Shown piece after piece: positions 23,098 through 33,207 of a DNA stretch of 64,000 nucleotides (position 1 is its first letter; each line of letters begins with the position of its first letter). The stretch covers positions 8,654,025 through 8,718,024 of the forward strand of contig CAIIXF020000004.1 in NCBI GenBank assembly GCA_903813345.2. The letters are read 5' to 3'. Made by a program: the position numbers and the translations under genes. The notes under the pieces are model-generated. The model did not search any database. It was not told the DNA's origin and saw only the letters and a program-made list of their open reading frames with translations. Source of the DNA: Owenia fusiformis. Taxonomy: Eukaryota; Annelida; Polychaeta; Sabellida; Oweniidae.

Positions 23098-23452
23098 GGT
23101 AATATACTACCTATTGATTTATCAGTTCAATTATTGAACACTACTGAAGATATTATAGTAGAAACACGACTGATGTACTTCAAAATTGCCAAGATGGTAC
23201 AATTGAACAGTTCCAATTGAATAGTGCATATTAAATTGATCTAATGGTGAAAACAGTTATCAAACAAACAGAAATGTAAAAACTCTAAATGTAAATCTAT
23301 ATGTAACAATATGTACAAATGTAAATAATATGTTAATGTGAATTGTCTGTAATTATATGTATTGTTTAAATCCTCACCTATGTGGAGGAAATAAAGACAC
23401 TGAACTGAACCTATCGGACATCGTATCTTTAAAAATATCGGTAAGTACTCAC

Positions 23453-23583
23453 CATACCGTCTCCAACAGATATTTCCCAGGTACAATTCTCAGAATCTCT
23501 GTACTGGTTACAACTGTCGTTCATATATCCTGGTGATTGTATATAACCATGACTACCATTTAAATATACTGGGTTACCACACT
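23453..23583 (-). CDS. CUB-mucin gene copy A, exon 7: first half of CUB3
   Basis: This 131 nt exon runs from an acceptor (ATTGCAG|AG) in phase 1 to a donor (GGTATG|GTGAGT) in phase 0. It encodes CGNPVYLNGSHGYIQSPGY and later ...C-T-W-E-I-S-V-G-D-G-M, the classical CUB opening (Cys-Gly, SPGY, CxWxI). The domain is completed by 7086-6861 after a 16.4 kb intron. Copy B counterpart: 56241-56371. Confidence 0.88.
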
Positions 23584-24629
23584 CTGCAATAATGAGAACA
23601 CAACTTTTACTTTCAAATCATTTACATAATAGAACAAGTAGATGGTACATTTGTAACAAGTATATATCAGTTTATAGTACATTTGAAATCGATCCTCACC
23701 TGGTTTGCCTCGAAACATGTAGACAATAGTTTACGGACAAGATTTTACGACGTAAAACATCAAAATGGCCGAAAATAAAAAAGCATTTTTGTCGATTTTT
23801 TAAACAAAATATTCGCATGCAACTACATGTACTCTCAACAGTGACATAGGTTTTAACAATACAGCATGACAATTTCAAAACATCTTATTGATATAATTTA
23901 AGGTATTATCGCTCGTTGGCTTTACTTAAGACATTCAACATGGCTTACATGACTGAGCCAATATGTCCAAAATCTAATCAGACGAGAATGAAGTGAGTTA
24001 AGGAAGATATTAACGTTTTAAAATTAACCGTGGAGCTGATTTTTTTAATTTTGCAGACACGGATGTTTGCATTTGACTTAAATTGCCGACAAAATGGCGA
24101 ATCTTATCTATTTTAATACAAAATCACTGATTGTTATTTGTTTATCATCTTGAAGTGTGAATGTTAAAGACAAAAACAAGTTCAACTTGAATTTGCTGAC
24201 TATTTAATCATGCGTTCCATTAATTTGAATGGGTTTCCACGATACCAGCTATCTACCGGCTCAAGTTAAATTCTAAAAATTCTAGAAAATGTTTACCCCT
24301 ATGACGGTCATGTTGACCTCGATATGACCTTTTGTTGAATACCTCTTTTTGAAAAAAACAATACTTTTCTGAAGAGATGAAATGAACAAAGTTTACAATA
24401 ATACCAACATTTCTGAAATCAGAAGTAATAAAAATTCATAGAGAAGCGAATTCTCCTTTGTGATTTAGTGAAAAAATGTGTCCGGCATTAGGGTTAACAT
24501 GATCCAAAACGACCAAAAAGACCCAAAAACATGTTTTAGATTATATGCTTTATAGATCATTTATATACTAAAATAATAGGTAAAGACTTTGATTGTGGTG
24601 AATGCTAAGAATACATGGGTAATACATAC
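23584..24629. other. Intron between CUB2b and CUB3a
   Basis: Aligns with 56372-56904 of copy B, except about 23759-24317, which is absent from B (B joins GTAAAAC directly to CTCGATATGACC). No gene in the extra piece. Confidence 0.6.
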
Positions 24630-24849
24630 TCTTGTGCACGGTGTATGACGCATGAAACCCTCTCATAGCGACAATATCATCACTTTTGAATTCAATTTTC
24701 CACCAATTGTCTTTCGATACTCGAAAAAAGGTGGGGCGTGAACCGCAGAATGTAAACGTTTCGCTATCATCACTCCTTAACTCCACATAGTCGTAATCGC
24801 AATCATCTTCTGCTTCTAATTCAAACACATTGAACGTTAATTCGATGAC
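24630..24849 (-). CDS. CUB-mucin gene copy A, exon 6: second half of CUB2
   Basis: This 220 nt exon starts in phase 0 (TACAACAG|GTC) and ends in phase 1 (CAAGA|GTATGT). It encodes VIELTFNVFELEAEDDCDYD, then Y-V-E-L, F-C-G, WWKIEFKSD and R-G-F-H-A-S-Y. The C-D-Y-D-Y motif and acidic residues match the calcium-binding face of many CUB domains. Copy B has 33 extra nucleotides here, coding an acidic insertion. Confidence 0.9.
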
Positions 24850-26182
24850 CTGTTGTAAAACATGTAGAAAAGAAGAAGAATTGAAAGAAGCGTTATTTTT
24901 TATGTATATTTGGTAAAAAAAACATTACCCCGGTATATCTAGTCTATTTGCATTAGCCATTATATAGTTGCTTGTTCATGGTTGCCATTATCACTTTACT
25001 TATTTATTTAAACACATTTGGGTTGCGAGAAATATATCGAGGAACAACATACTCAGTGGCAGTGGTAGCCTCGTCTTCAACATAAAGCTCCAGTAGGCAT
25101 ATCTTTCATCGTGAGTAATGGCAACTTCACATAAACGTAAACAATAACTCAGATGCGAGTAGGTAGTTAACAGTTTCACCACCAGGTGGTTTGTTCGGGT
25201 CAGGTTTAGCAGAAAGTTCCCTTCAAATTAAATATTCATCTGTTTTAGTGGTTCAATATTCATATAACCCTTGTGTATCTATTAGTTGTCACAGTGTAAA
25301 TTGAAGTATATCCTCAGTAAAAGAAAATGTTATTTTTTGATTTTATAACATGGGGTCTATAAGGAATCTATCCGAATAAGAAGCCATATTTCTTGATGTA
25401 CTTTTACATGTTGAATTCAAATATGACATCAATTTGACTCGATTTCGAATATTGAATGACGTAAATCAAGATTATTTTTTACTCGCATCTAGTCTATTGA
25501 TCGAACTTCCACTAAGTGTCTCAAAATAGATACTGCGACTGGCCATATACCGCGAGTGAAAACGTGATACAGAAAGCCTCGACTTCATTGGTCGAAAAAA
25601 TCGACTCTAAATGTAAAACTTCCTTGGATTAGCAATATTGTTAGCGCTGTTATATGAGACCTGGATTGATTAAGTAAGTTCATGCGTGTAATTAGTTGTA
25701 ATTGCTGAATGATACTTCTGAAAGTATCAGACATGTGTAAATCGTGATTGCCATTATATATTGACTAAGGGCGACAGCTCTAGTGTCAATATGATATTTT
25801 CCAAGGCCAATATTATATTTCTCGGGGAAAAATTCAAATGCCATCACAACCATCAATAACCTATGTATTCCATAATATTTTTCTTAACCTTTTTTTGTAT
25901 GTCATCACCCCATGATGGTGACATTAAATGAAATAATTTGATTTATTGAATGACATTTTCAACTTTTATTAACAAATTTTTAAACAGAAATACTTTATAA
26001 TACTAAATCAGATCATTATATGTCATAATAACACAATATTAAGTCTCATGAACTTTTCTGATAGTTCTAATATAAGATCTGATACGGGATTTTGGCTGAT
26101 ACGGGATCCAATGGGGGATCTGATACGGGATCTCAAAAGGGATTTTTTAATTTCCATTTTATACATATTATTATGGAATAAA
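24850..26182. other. Intron between CUB2a and CUB2b, part matching copy B
   Basis: Matches 57158-58600 of copy B except for a tandem-repeat expansion in B (57781-58018). It contains GATACGGGATC simple repeats at about 26072-26143 (also B 58495-58565). No gene. Confidence 0.6.
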
Positions 26183-27367
26183 TATATTGACCAAACGAGC
26201 ATAGCCAAAAATGAATATTTTTGAAGAAATTAAAATTTTTGAAAAAATGATTCAAAAATGAAATTTTTTGAAATAAATGAAAATCTTTGAAAAATTGAAT
26301 ATTTTTGAAAAAATGAAAATTCTGAAAAAAATTAATTTTTTCGAAAATTGGAAAAATCATTTTTTTTTGAAAAATTGACTTTTTTGAAAAGTAGGGCCAA
26401 TTTGATTTTTTTCAAGTATATCATATAGCATAAGATAAAAAGTTGGTACAGCAAAAGATCGACAACTCACTTATATGTTAAAGGAAAAAGAAAAACAAGA
26501 TGTCGCAATTTATATGATCGTTATTCATCCGCAGATGTCAAGAAGATCATTTTCACTGATGAGAAGGACTTTTCTCTTGAAGTGCCCAAAAATCGTCAAA
26601 ATGATCGGGTGTATGGAAAGCGTAAACTTCAAATTCAACCATCACGTCTTTACCATGAAACTTCACGTTATCCAAAAAGATAATGGTTTCTGCAGGAGTA
26701 TCCTGGAAGGGGAAGACGGACATTTATTTCATTAATACTGACAAAGCCAAAGTCAACAGCGAAAGCTATATTAAGTTATTAGATGAAAATCTGCTACCTG
26801 ATTGTAGGAGGATTTACCCTAGAAATGACTATGTGTTTCAAGATGGGGCCCCTTCCCACACAAGTGGGGTAACTCATGCGTATCTGGAGATATCCACCAC
26901 AGCATTTATCAAAAAGGTTGAATGGCCTCCACAAAGTGGAGGCCATTCAACTGTACTGTACCATGCTGTACCAACTTTTTATCTTATGCTGTTTAACTTT
27001 TGTATTTGGCGATGCTCATCAATCTACATTATAAGGTGAAATAATTGAGTTATCCTCTGACATTACATTTCTTGCTATGCTATCTTGTATTTGGCGATAC
27101 TCACATAATGTACATCCGATTAATTTAATATTTTTATAGCTTATAGATAATATCGTTCTCTTACTCCCTGATAAATTTCAAATGAATTGGTTAATATCTT
27201 GCAGAGTTATAAGAGCTCAAAAAGCGGGACGTTTTTTTTGGGACACCCGATATATGATTTTTTTCAAGTATATATGATTTTTTCCAGGGAGAATATGACT
27301 TTTTGAGTATATATGATTTTAATAGGGATAATATGATTGTATTTCCCAGGGAAAACAGTACGTGTAG
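26183..27367. mobile_element. 1.2 kb insertion flanked by a 14 bp direct repeat
   Basis: TATTATGGAATAAA occurs at 26169-26182 and 27368-27381, and once in copy B (near 58610). The insertion therefore postdates the duplication and made a 14 bp target duplication. It contains a (TTTTTGAAAAA)-type low-complexity tract (26205-26400) and a Tc1/mariner transposase fragment. The length of the target duplication is more like retroposition than a TA-specific transposon. Confidence 0.7.
26478..26949 (+). pseudogene. Tc1/mariner transposase fragment, frameshifted
   Basis: 26478-26680 encodes ADVKKIIFTDEKDFSLEV and NDRVYGKRKLQIQP, with the first catalytic Asp in FTDEKDF. A one-base loss at about 26675-26682 shifts the frame. 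26683-26949 continues VSAGVSWKGKTDIYFINTD, DYVFQDGAPSHTS (second catalytic Asp) and EWPPQS, then breaks off before the third acidic residue in a hairpin (26919-26952). Short inverted ends CATAAGATAAAAAGTTGGTA lie at about 26430 and 26970-26995. Confidence 0.82.
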
Positions 27368-27454
27368 TATTATGGAATAAACGACACTTATAAACCTTTA
27401 TAGAATGGAATATTTGGTATATACTGATAGTATCAGTATCAGTCTGATACTCAC

Positions 27455-27627
27455 CATTCCTTCATTAACATATATTTCCCATTCACAGACAGTTGAATGC
27501 GGATATGTACTGTTTGAATCAGCCGTGTACCCTGGCGAGGCGAAATCACCAGAACTTTCATTCAAATATACAGGACGGCCACATTCGGTAGTTGGTGTGC
27601 TTGCTTGAGCAACGGTAGTCATGGAAA
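27455..27627 (-). CDS. CUB-mucin gene copy A, exon 5: Thr-rich linker and first half of CUB2
   Basis: This 173 nt exon runs from acceptor ATTGCAG|TT (phase 1) to donor GGAATG|GTGAGT (phase 0). It encodes a short linker SMTTVAQASTPTTE, then CGRPVYLNESSGDFASPGY and C-E-W-E-I-Y-V-N-E-G-M. Four residues of the linker differ in copy B. It pairs with 24849-24630. Confidence 0.88.
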
Positions 27628-27687
27628 CTGCAATGTATAATAAATGTGTTCAAAGTTGAAAGTCCATATTGCATGAGAATCTATATA

Positions 27688-28105
27688 TTATCCTACACTT
27701 AGTGTACTAAATGTACAATAACATGATAAAATAAATTTGATATTTATTGGCAAAATGAATATCCGGAGGATATCGTGACGATATACTCCGGGCGGAGGAT
27801 ATCGTGACGATATACTCCAGAAAACCCTATATGCGGAGGATATTGTGACGATATACTCCGCTTGTTGATTTCCCGCCAAATAGACTCTATTTGGCATGAA
27901 ATTCATTTTACAATGATATTATACATTCAGTACACTCCTTGTAAGTGTAGGATAATAAGAACATCCTATGATTTTTTTCAGAATATCATTTTAATCTACT
28001 CGGTGATATTGATATATGCACTCGTTCGCTTCGCTCTCTCGTGCAAATATCAATATCACCTCGTAGATAAAAATGATATTCCTCAAAATCATAGGATATC
28101 CTATA
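27688..28105. mobile_element. Two hairpin MITEs, present in A and absent in B
   Basis: 27689-27957 has inverted ends TATCCTACACTTAGTGTACT / its complement and three copies of the palindromic word GGAGGATATCGTGACGATAT (27770-27870). 27961-28100 is a second hairpin (ATCCTATGATTTTTTTCAGA ... complement) with loop CACTCGTTCGCTTCGCTC. Copy B passes straight from GAGAATCTATAT to AAAGTCACCTCC. Confidence 0.8.
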
Positions 28106-28220
28106 AAAAGTCACCTCCACATATTAACTTTTAAGCACAAAATACAGATTAATAACTAGGATAGTATTTTTGCAATCAATTAATTAATAAAACAGCTACT
28201 AGTATATCAAACCTCCGTAC

Positions 28221-28461
28221 ATGTGTAATTTTCTATTTTGTCAATAGCCTCAAATGATGCAAAAAAACCAGGTCTCGCTAACTCTCCATCAGTGTGCAAC
28301 TCCACGAGCATCCACTTATCTCTAGATTTGATATTAGACGGTACTCCATAACCACATAATAATGGTTCAATCGTTCCATAGGAATCCGTAAGACTAACGT
28401 TGTCAAATTCACAATCTGGGTGACTCTCGACGTCAAAATCATGAAATGTTAAGTTAACAAT
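28221..28461 (-). CDS. CUB-mucin gene copy A, exon 4: second half of CUB1
   Basis: This 241 nt exon starts in phase 0 (ATATTTCAG|ATT) and encodes IVNLTFHDFDVESHPDCEFD, N-V-S-L, LCGYGVPSNIKSRDKW, LVELHTDGELARPGFFASFE. I place the donor at ACAT|GTACGG because it keeps phase 1 for the next exon in both copies. The stronger-looking GAG|GTTTGA would give an immediate stop. Copy B counterpart: 59055-59295. Confidence 0.85.
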
Positions 28462-28751
28462 CTGAAATATTGTGATGCTAATCAAGCAAATACAAGTATA
28501 GCATTAAATGGAAAGAAAAAACTGCAACTATGGCTGAATGAACATGGCAACGCTCTCACTTTATGTAATTACGATGATGCTATACACACCAATCATACTA
28601 ACGATGATGTGAGGAATATTACATATTACATTGTAGAGTACAGCAATCTTGATTTATAAACGTTTCTTAACAGGGGCCACGAGTTCCCAAAATACAATTT
28701 CACAATCATTGAAACTATATTTGTAGAACGTGAGATATTTATAGATGCAAA

Positions 28752-28975
28752 TTAAAGGCAGAATCAGATTCTTATTTTTATTTGGGAGAATTTTAATATC
28801 CCCCCCCCATTTTTGCACTTTTAATCTTATTTAATTTCACCACTATTGATAATATATCACAGATCTTTTTGGAGATATTATATATGAGCTTGTAAGGAAT
28901 ACATCGGTAGATCAATTGTACCTATTGCCTGCAATTTCGTCACTCCCTATAAACTTGGTTCTGGCTTTAAGGTTT
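28752..28975. mobile_element. MITE in intron 3, shared by both copies
   Basis: Inverted ends TTAAAGGCAGAATCAGA / GGTTCTGGCTTTAA. The copy at 59620-59840 in gene B shows it predates the duplication, and a third diverged copy lies at 15022-15220. Confidence 0.6.
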
Positions 28976-29152
28976 ATAGTTAATAAGCAAATCATGTATG
29001 CCAACCGTTGGTTAATGTCGTTAGTTTACTATATTCTGTCTGCGACAGCATTTTAAAATAAGCCTGTGTAGTATTGAACATAAAACCTATCCATAGTCTT
29101 ATTTCATTTATGTGTTGTTTGTTTTCCCAACCGGATATATTAGGTTACTTAC

Positions 29153-29274
29153 CATATTGGAATCGACGTTGATCAACCAGGAGATGTTTTGATTATGCCC
29201 ATAGCCACACTTATCGTATCCAGGTGAGAAGAAACACCCATAACTCCCATTTAAACAGAATGTGTGTCCACAAC
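29153..29274 (-). CDS. CUB-mucin gene copy A, exon 3: first half of CUB1
   Basis: This 122 nt exon runs from acceptor GCTATTAG|GT (phase 1) to donor CCAATATG|GTAAGT (phase 0). It encodes CGHTFCLNGSYGCFFSPGYD, then K-C-G-Y-G-H-N-Q-N-I-S-W-L-I-N-V, a CUB start with an extra Cys pair and an N-glycosylation sequon (NIS). A duplicated fragment of this exon lies just upstream in the intron. Confidence 0.85.
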
Positions 29275-29296
29275 CTAATAGCAGATAGGTCTATAT

Positions 29297-30185
29297 ATAG
29301 GGTGTCTCAAAAAATGTACCCAAAGTATATCCATAGCCACACTTATCATATCCAGGTGAGGCGAAACACCCATAACTCCCATTTAAACAGAATGTGTGTC
29401 CACAACCTAATAGCAGATAGGTCTATATATAGGGTTTCTCAAAAATGTACCCAACGTATATCAACATCATATAGACAAACGAATCAATATTTTCAGACAA
29501 TATTTTTGGATTGTCTTGTCATCAAAACATGTGGTTTCCCCTATACACAGTTTTAATTCAGCTTTGCCTTTTGACACTTTAACCCTTTACCTTTTACACC
29601 ACATGATCAATGTTACCTCAGATTTCGATGACAGTCTGCATATTTACTACTACATTGTTCATCACATTAAATAATTCTGATGGAATTTTCTGATTAATTT
29701 CTGTTCGGATGCTGGTCTTAAGTTGTCCTAGGTCTCTTAGCTTGGGTTTAGCATAGCAATGCCCCGAGAAAAAAGTATGGGCCGTCAAATCTGGTGAATA
29801 TGGAGGCCTTCACAATGTCTTATACAGAGCGTTGAGACGTTCAAGAAACTTAGACCAGTTCAAGTCTAAGGGCTCACTACCTTACACCCATGCCTTAATC
29901 TTATACTGTCTTTTTAACCCATTGTTTTAGCTTTTTGTGACCTAACACTGTTTTTAGCTCATGAACTGTTGTTGATGTTCATGTTTTAACTTTCTCGTAC
30001 TAACCCCCGACATAATGATCAGTAAAATTGATCAATCGTGTATTCAAATGATGATGATGATGAACTATTATCAAATGTGATGAACAATGTAGCAGTTAGG
30101 ATACAGGCTGTCATCGAAATATGAGGTAACATTGATTATGATACTTACTTCTGGGATTAGTATGTTTTATATTGAGACACTCTGT
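29297..30185. mobile_element. Foldback mariner-like element in intron 2 of copy A
   Basis: The ends (AGGGTGTCTCAAAAAATGTA / TATTGAGACACTCTG) match those of 33208-34114 and 60137-60964. The long arms contain inverted pieces of a mariner C-terminal transposase region. Its presence in copy B shows it predates the duplication. In A, about 29850-30063 was replaced by a foreign segment ending in (GAT)n. Confidence 0.7.
29329..29456 (-). repeat. Tandem duplicate of the 5' part of exon 3 and adjoining intron
   Basis: A unit of about 128 bp is repeated. 29329-29398 duplicates exon 3 from its acceptor to the GYDKCGYG region, but lacks the 3' part and donor. Copy B has only one copy, so this arose in A alone. 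It could act as a decoy exon with a good acceptor and no donor. Confidence 0.85.
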
Positions 30186-30261
30186 ACCTTAATTCACTGA
30201 TAATACTATATAATATAAAGGAAAAATCTGGGATTTGCATAAATATATCGTTAAAGATTAC

Positions 30262-31161
30262 CTGATTCGTTTATTGTCATTGCACACTTATTTGTCATGG
30301 TTGGCGGAGAGGCTTTATCAATGCTACTTGTAGGAATTCTTGTAGGCGTTTGAACATTTGTTGTAGATGAGCTTTCCCCAATTGTAGAAGATATTGTTGT
30401 TGAGGATTCCGTGTTGAAGGCTCGATCATTACTTGTTGTTATTAAGATCTTATTTATTTTCGTATTTGTTTCGGATATCCTGGTAGCCTCTGGAGTCAGA
30501 TTTGCTGTAGACGATTCCGTGTTGGCAATTGAATCATTTCTTGTTTGAGATGAGGTCGTGTCTCTTGTTTTATTTGTTGCTGATATCCCGAGAGTCTCTG
30601 GAGTCAAATTTGCTGTAGAAGATTTTATGCTGGCGATTGGACCATTACTTGTTGTAGATAAGGTCGTGTCTCTTGTCGTACTTGTTGTGGATATCGTTGG
30701 AGCCTCTTGGGTAAGATTTGCTGTAGAAGATTCCGTGTTGACGATTGGGCCATTACTTGTTGTAGATAAGGTTGTGTCTCTTGTCGTATTTGTTGTGGAT
30801 ATCTTTGGAGCCTCTTGGGTAAGATTTGCTGTAGAAGATTCCGTGTTGACGATTGGACCATTTTTTGTTGTAGAAATGGTGGTGTCTCTTGTCGTGTTTG
30901 TTGGGAATGTTCTTGGAGCCTCTGGATTAAAACTTGCTGTAGAAGATTCCATGTTGACGACTTGATCATTGGTTGTAGATAAAGTCTCACCTTGAGGTAC
31001 ATTCAATGAAAATACCCGGGTAGTATCTCGAGTCGTAGAAGAATCTGTTGTAGCCAAAGTTTTATAACTTATTCCACTTGATGAAGACGGCTGGGTACCA
31101 TATGAAGTCGTCTTCGTAGTACTAGATTCCTTATTGACGGCTGGATCATTGATGATAGGAA
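30262..31161 (-). CDS. CUB-mucin gene copy A, exon 2: mucin-like Ser/Thr-rich repeats
   Basis: This 900 nt exon goes from acceptor CCTTTTTAG|TT to donor AATCAG|GTAATC, phase 1 at both ends, so it can be lost or duplicated without shifting the frame. It codes about 300 residues dominated by Ser, Thr and Asn. Six 36-residue repeats are visible, of the type LSTTSNGPIVNTESSTANLT followed by QEAPxISTTNTTRDTT, with many NxT sequons. Such sequence is expected to be heavily O- and N-glycosylated, forming an extended stalk or mucus-type segment outside the cell. It continues directly from the signal peptide exon. Copy B has five repeats. The length difference (78 nt) equals one 108 nt repeat minus a 24 nt and a 6 nt insertion in B. 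Confidence 0.9.
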
Positions 31162-32981
31162 CTAAAAAGGGAGAAACGATTATCCGTTTCTGATGCACCT
31201 GTCTATTTGAAAAGAACCACTTCAATGAAAAGGTGAATCTAAATGTATGACTTTTAGACATTGTAGATTTCCCTGCTGTAGGTTTGTTTGATGTATTTTT
31301 GCATCAGCACAATTTGATTTGACTGGTTAAATGTGATACATTTTAATGAGCGAATATGCTGTTACACAGAAACCGAAACCTAAATTCAGACCGTCGCTAA
31401 TCATTGTACACTCGTACACAGTTCGATCATTGATGAAATGTTAGCGACCACGGTATGTTGAAGCTTTAACATGTTTGGGTTATTCAGTTAATTTCTTTTA
31501 AGTTACCTTGTATTCGCGAATTTGACTTTCGGCTATTGGCTATCAGATTAACCTACTTTTTGCAAACTAATTTGATTATGAATGGAAAAATAGCAGGTAA
31601 ATTCATATTAACATTTGGTAATAAGATAGTTGGTTAATTTGTCAGCCGATAACCGGCAGTTGAATTCGGGAATAAAAGGTTTTAATTGAACTTTATAATA
31701 ATTTTACAAAACAGACAAAATAGTTGTTTTGACACACGCTCAAACAGCTCTAATTTTGGTGTCGATATAAAAGGGTTCCATATCTCATCAATAAATTGGC
31801 TCTTTCAATATCCTAAGTAGCCGTCATGTGCGTCACTGTTCACTTAAATAATTTCCAATCAGTTTAATTTACTATCACGCGCTCTTCCAGTGCTTATAAT
31901 GGCTTGATATTGGTATTGCTTAGCATATATTTAATTTAACAATGGGTTTCGTTATTGAACATATGCAAGCATTTATCAGTCTCGAGGGCAACTTTTGCCA
32001 ATGCTGGTGTTAACTTTTTCAAAAGCTGCAGAGGGTTCAAACGGTGAAAATTGCACGGTAGATCTAGACAGGTTGATTATAGTTATTTAAACTAAAGGAA
32101 TATCACGTACCAAACGTAACAGGTAAAAAAACGTTAAACGGCGCTATATATTTTTGTGTAACGATGGTTCCTGCATGGTGTTAGTGTTAGAAGGGGGGGG
32201 GGTTATATGCAATGCTTATTTTCATGTTAGACCATAAGCCTAACATTTGGGATTTGTTTTCCTCTTGATTTGTTGTGCTCCAAATTTCCCACTGTCTTGC
32301 TCATTTCTTATGCTTTTTGTCATTTACATTTGGCACTTGTGGATGATAAAACAATTTGGAATGATTAAATGCACACAATGTGTATATCTGACTATAGCTT
32401 TATACGTTTCTGAAAACTATTAGTAATTATTTTTTATTCAGTTAGAGTTACAGACCCTAGAAATGTGAAAAAGATATGTTATCTAAAATAATGTGGTCAT
32501 AATATTATGTCGTTTTATAAAACAAACTTTTACCGCTCAAAATGTTGTATTATAGAATGAACTTCTACCACTATCTAAAATATGTTTTACTAGCCTTTAA
32601 AATATACCTTGTAATCCAAACTAATTTGCGAAATTGAGAAATTTAGAAGGTAAACATTTATAACAAAAATAAGTAATTGTATTAACTTTTAATAACAAAT
32701 CGATAAGTCATATACTAGTATAAAGTATTAATTTAAGATGCTGTTTGACTTACCAATTCAACTGTTACACAAGTGATATTTTTTAAACCTCTCCATCTAT
32801 AAATCTAGCTATTTAGATATTTATCTATTATCTATTTAAAAATGCAATACTATTATGATGTATTTTAAGCCGATGTCGTCGGTTAGGTTTTTAATCATGT
32901 ACATAACATTTATGTATTTAAGTATAACGTCTCTGTATAACCACAGAGAAATCAAGAACCATTTAACTAAACTAAACTTAC
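31162..32981. other. Intron 1 of copy A
   Basis: Colinear with 61863-63682 of copy B and without gene or mobile element of its own. It has a G run (about 32195) that is two bases longer in B. Confidence 0.65.
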
Positions 32982-33036
32982 CAAAATGACACCAAAACAG
33001 CAAGAATGCAGTTATTACGGCAAACGTACCAAACAT
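32982..33036 (-). CDS. CUB-mucin gene copy A, exon 1: start codon and signal peptide
   Basis: ATG at 33036 opens MFGTFAVITAFLLFWCHF, a typical hydrophobic signal sequence, followed by donor TTTTG|GTAAGT. The 55 nt end in phase 1, matching exon 2 exactly. The same exon with three residue changes is at 63737-63683. No TATA box was identified upstream. Confidence 0.88.
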
Positions 33037-33207
33037 CGCGACCGTTTAAACAGCTCTCTGGATGATCACAGCTTTAGCGCGATACATGATGATAACATGT
33101 ATAGAATGTGTCATCGCACATTGATTCCATTTCTAATTTGCTAATATTTTTTTATGATATACGAGGGTGATTAATAACTTGTGGATGCGAGTATACGCAA
33201 CCATATA

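Larger units (their letters stand above)
20007..23219 (+). pseudogene. LINE reverse transcriptase, interrupted pseudogene
   Basis: Reading pieces in order: NKAPGYDLITYEHFK (about 20050-20115, RT fingers); GLTLTPVINKIWDTIILNR (RT motif); then after an insertion AFDLLYRHGLFLELFNLGI; INQGCGQGR (the K/N-QG box); VADDTT, the position of the catalytic F/YxDD box (about 21245); GCELWYSL; SKTWREIVHINPRL; and a C-terminal DMVSHLVLHCQ zinc-knuckle-like segment. The last piece resumes after the second insertion as LPIDLSVQLLNTTEDII and stops near 23219. Frameshifts and in-frame stops (for example near 21090 and 21335) make it inactive. The clade was not determined. Confidence 0.8.
19863..23408 (+). mobile_element. 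Dead LINE (non-LTR retrotransposon), 5'-incomplete, pierced by two DNA elements
   Basis: It holds the reverse transcriptase relic (next entry) and a 3' end with AATAAAGACACTGAACTGAA immediately before the point where copy A rejoins copy B (ACCTATCGG at 23409). Two DNA elements interrupt it (20420-20909 and about 22304-23097). The 5' side is cut by the long-TIR element. Confidence 0.75.

Noticed and set aside
26205-26400. Coding low-complexity Phe/Lys-rich protein
   Set aside because: The TTTTTGAAAAA tract is simple sequence in an insertion absent from copy B; the 75-codon frame is a by-product.
29224-29556. Plus-strand 110-codon frame with an internal repeat (HNSHLNRMCVHNL twice)
   Set aside because: It is the antisense of exon 3 and its partial tandem duplicate.
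30558-30965. Plus-strand 135-codon frame rich in Val (MSLVLFVADIPRVSG...)
   Set aside because: It is the antisense shadow of the Ser/Thr repeat exon of copy A; the same happens at 61190-61666 in copy B.
30625-31002. Minus-strand Gln/Arg-rich 125-codon frame
   Set aside because: Another frame of the same repeat exon; the phase 1 splice junctions fit only the Ser/Thr frame.
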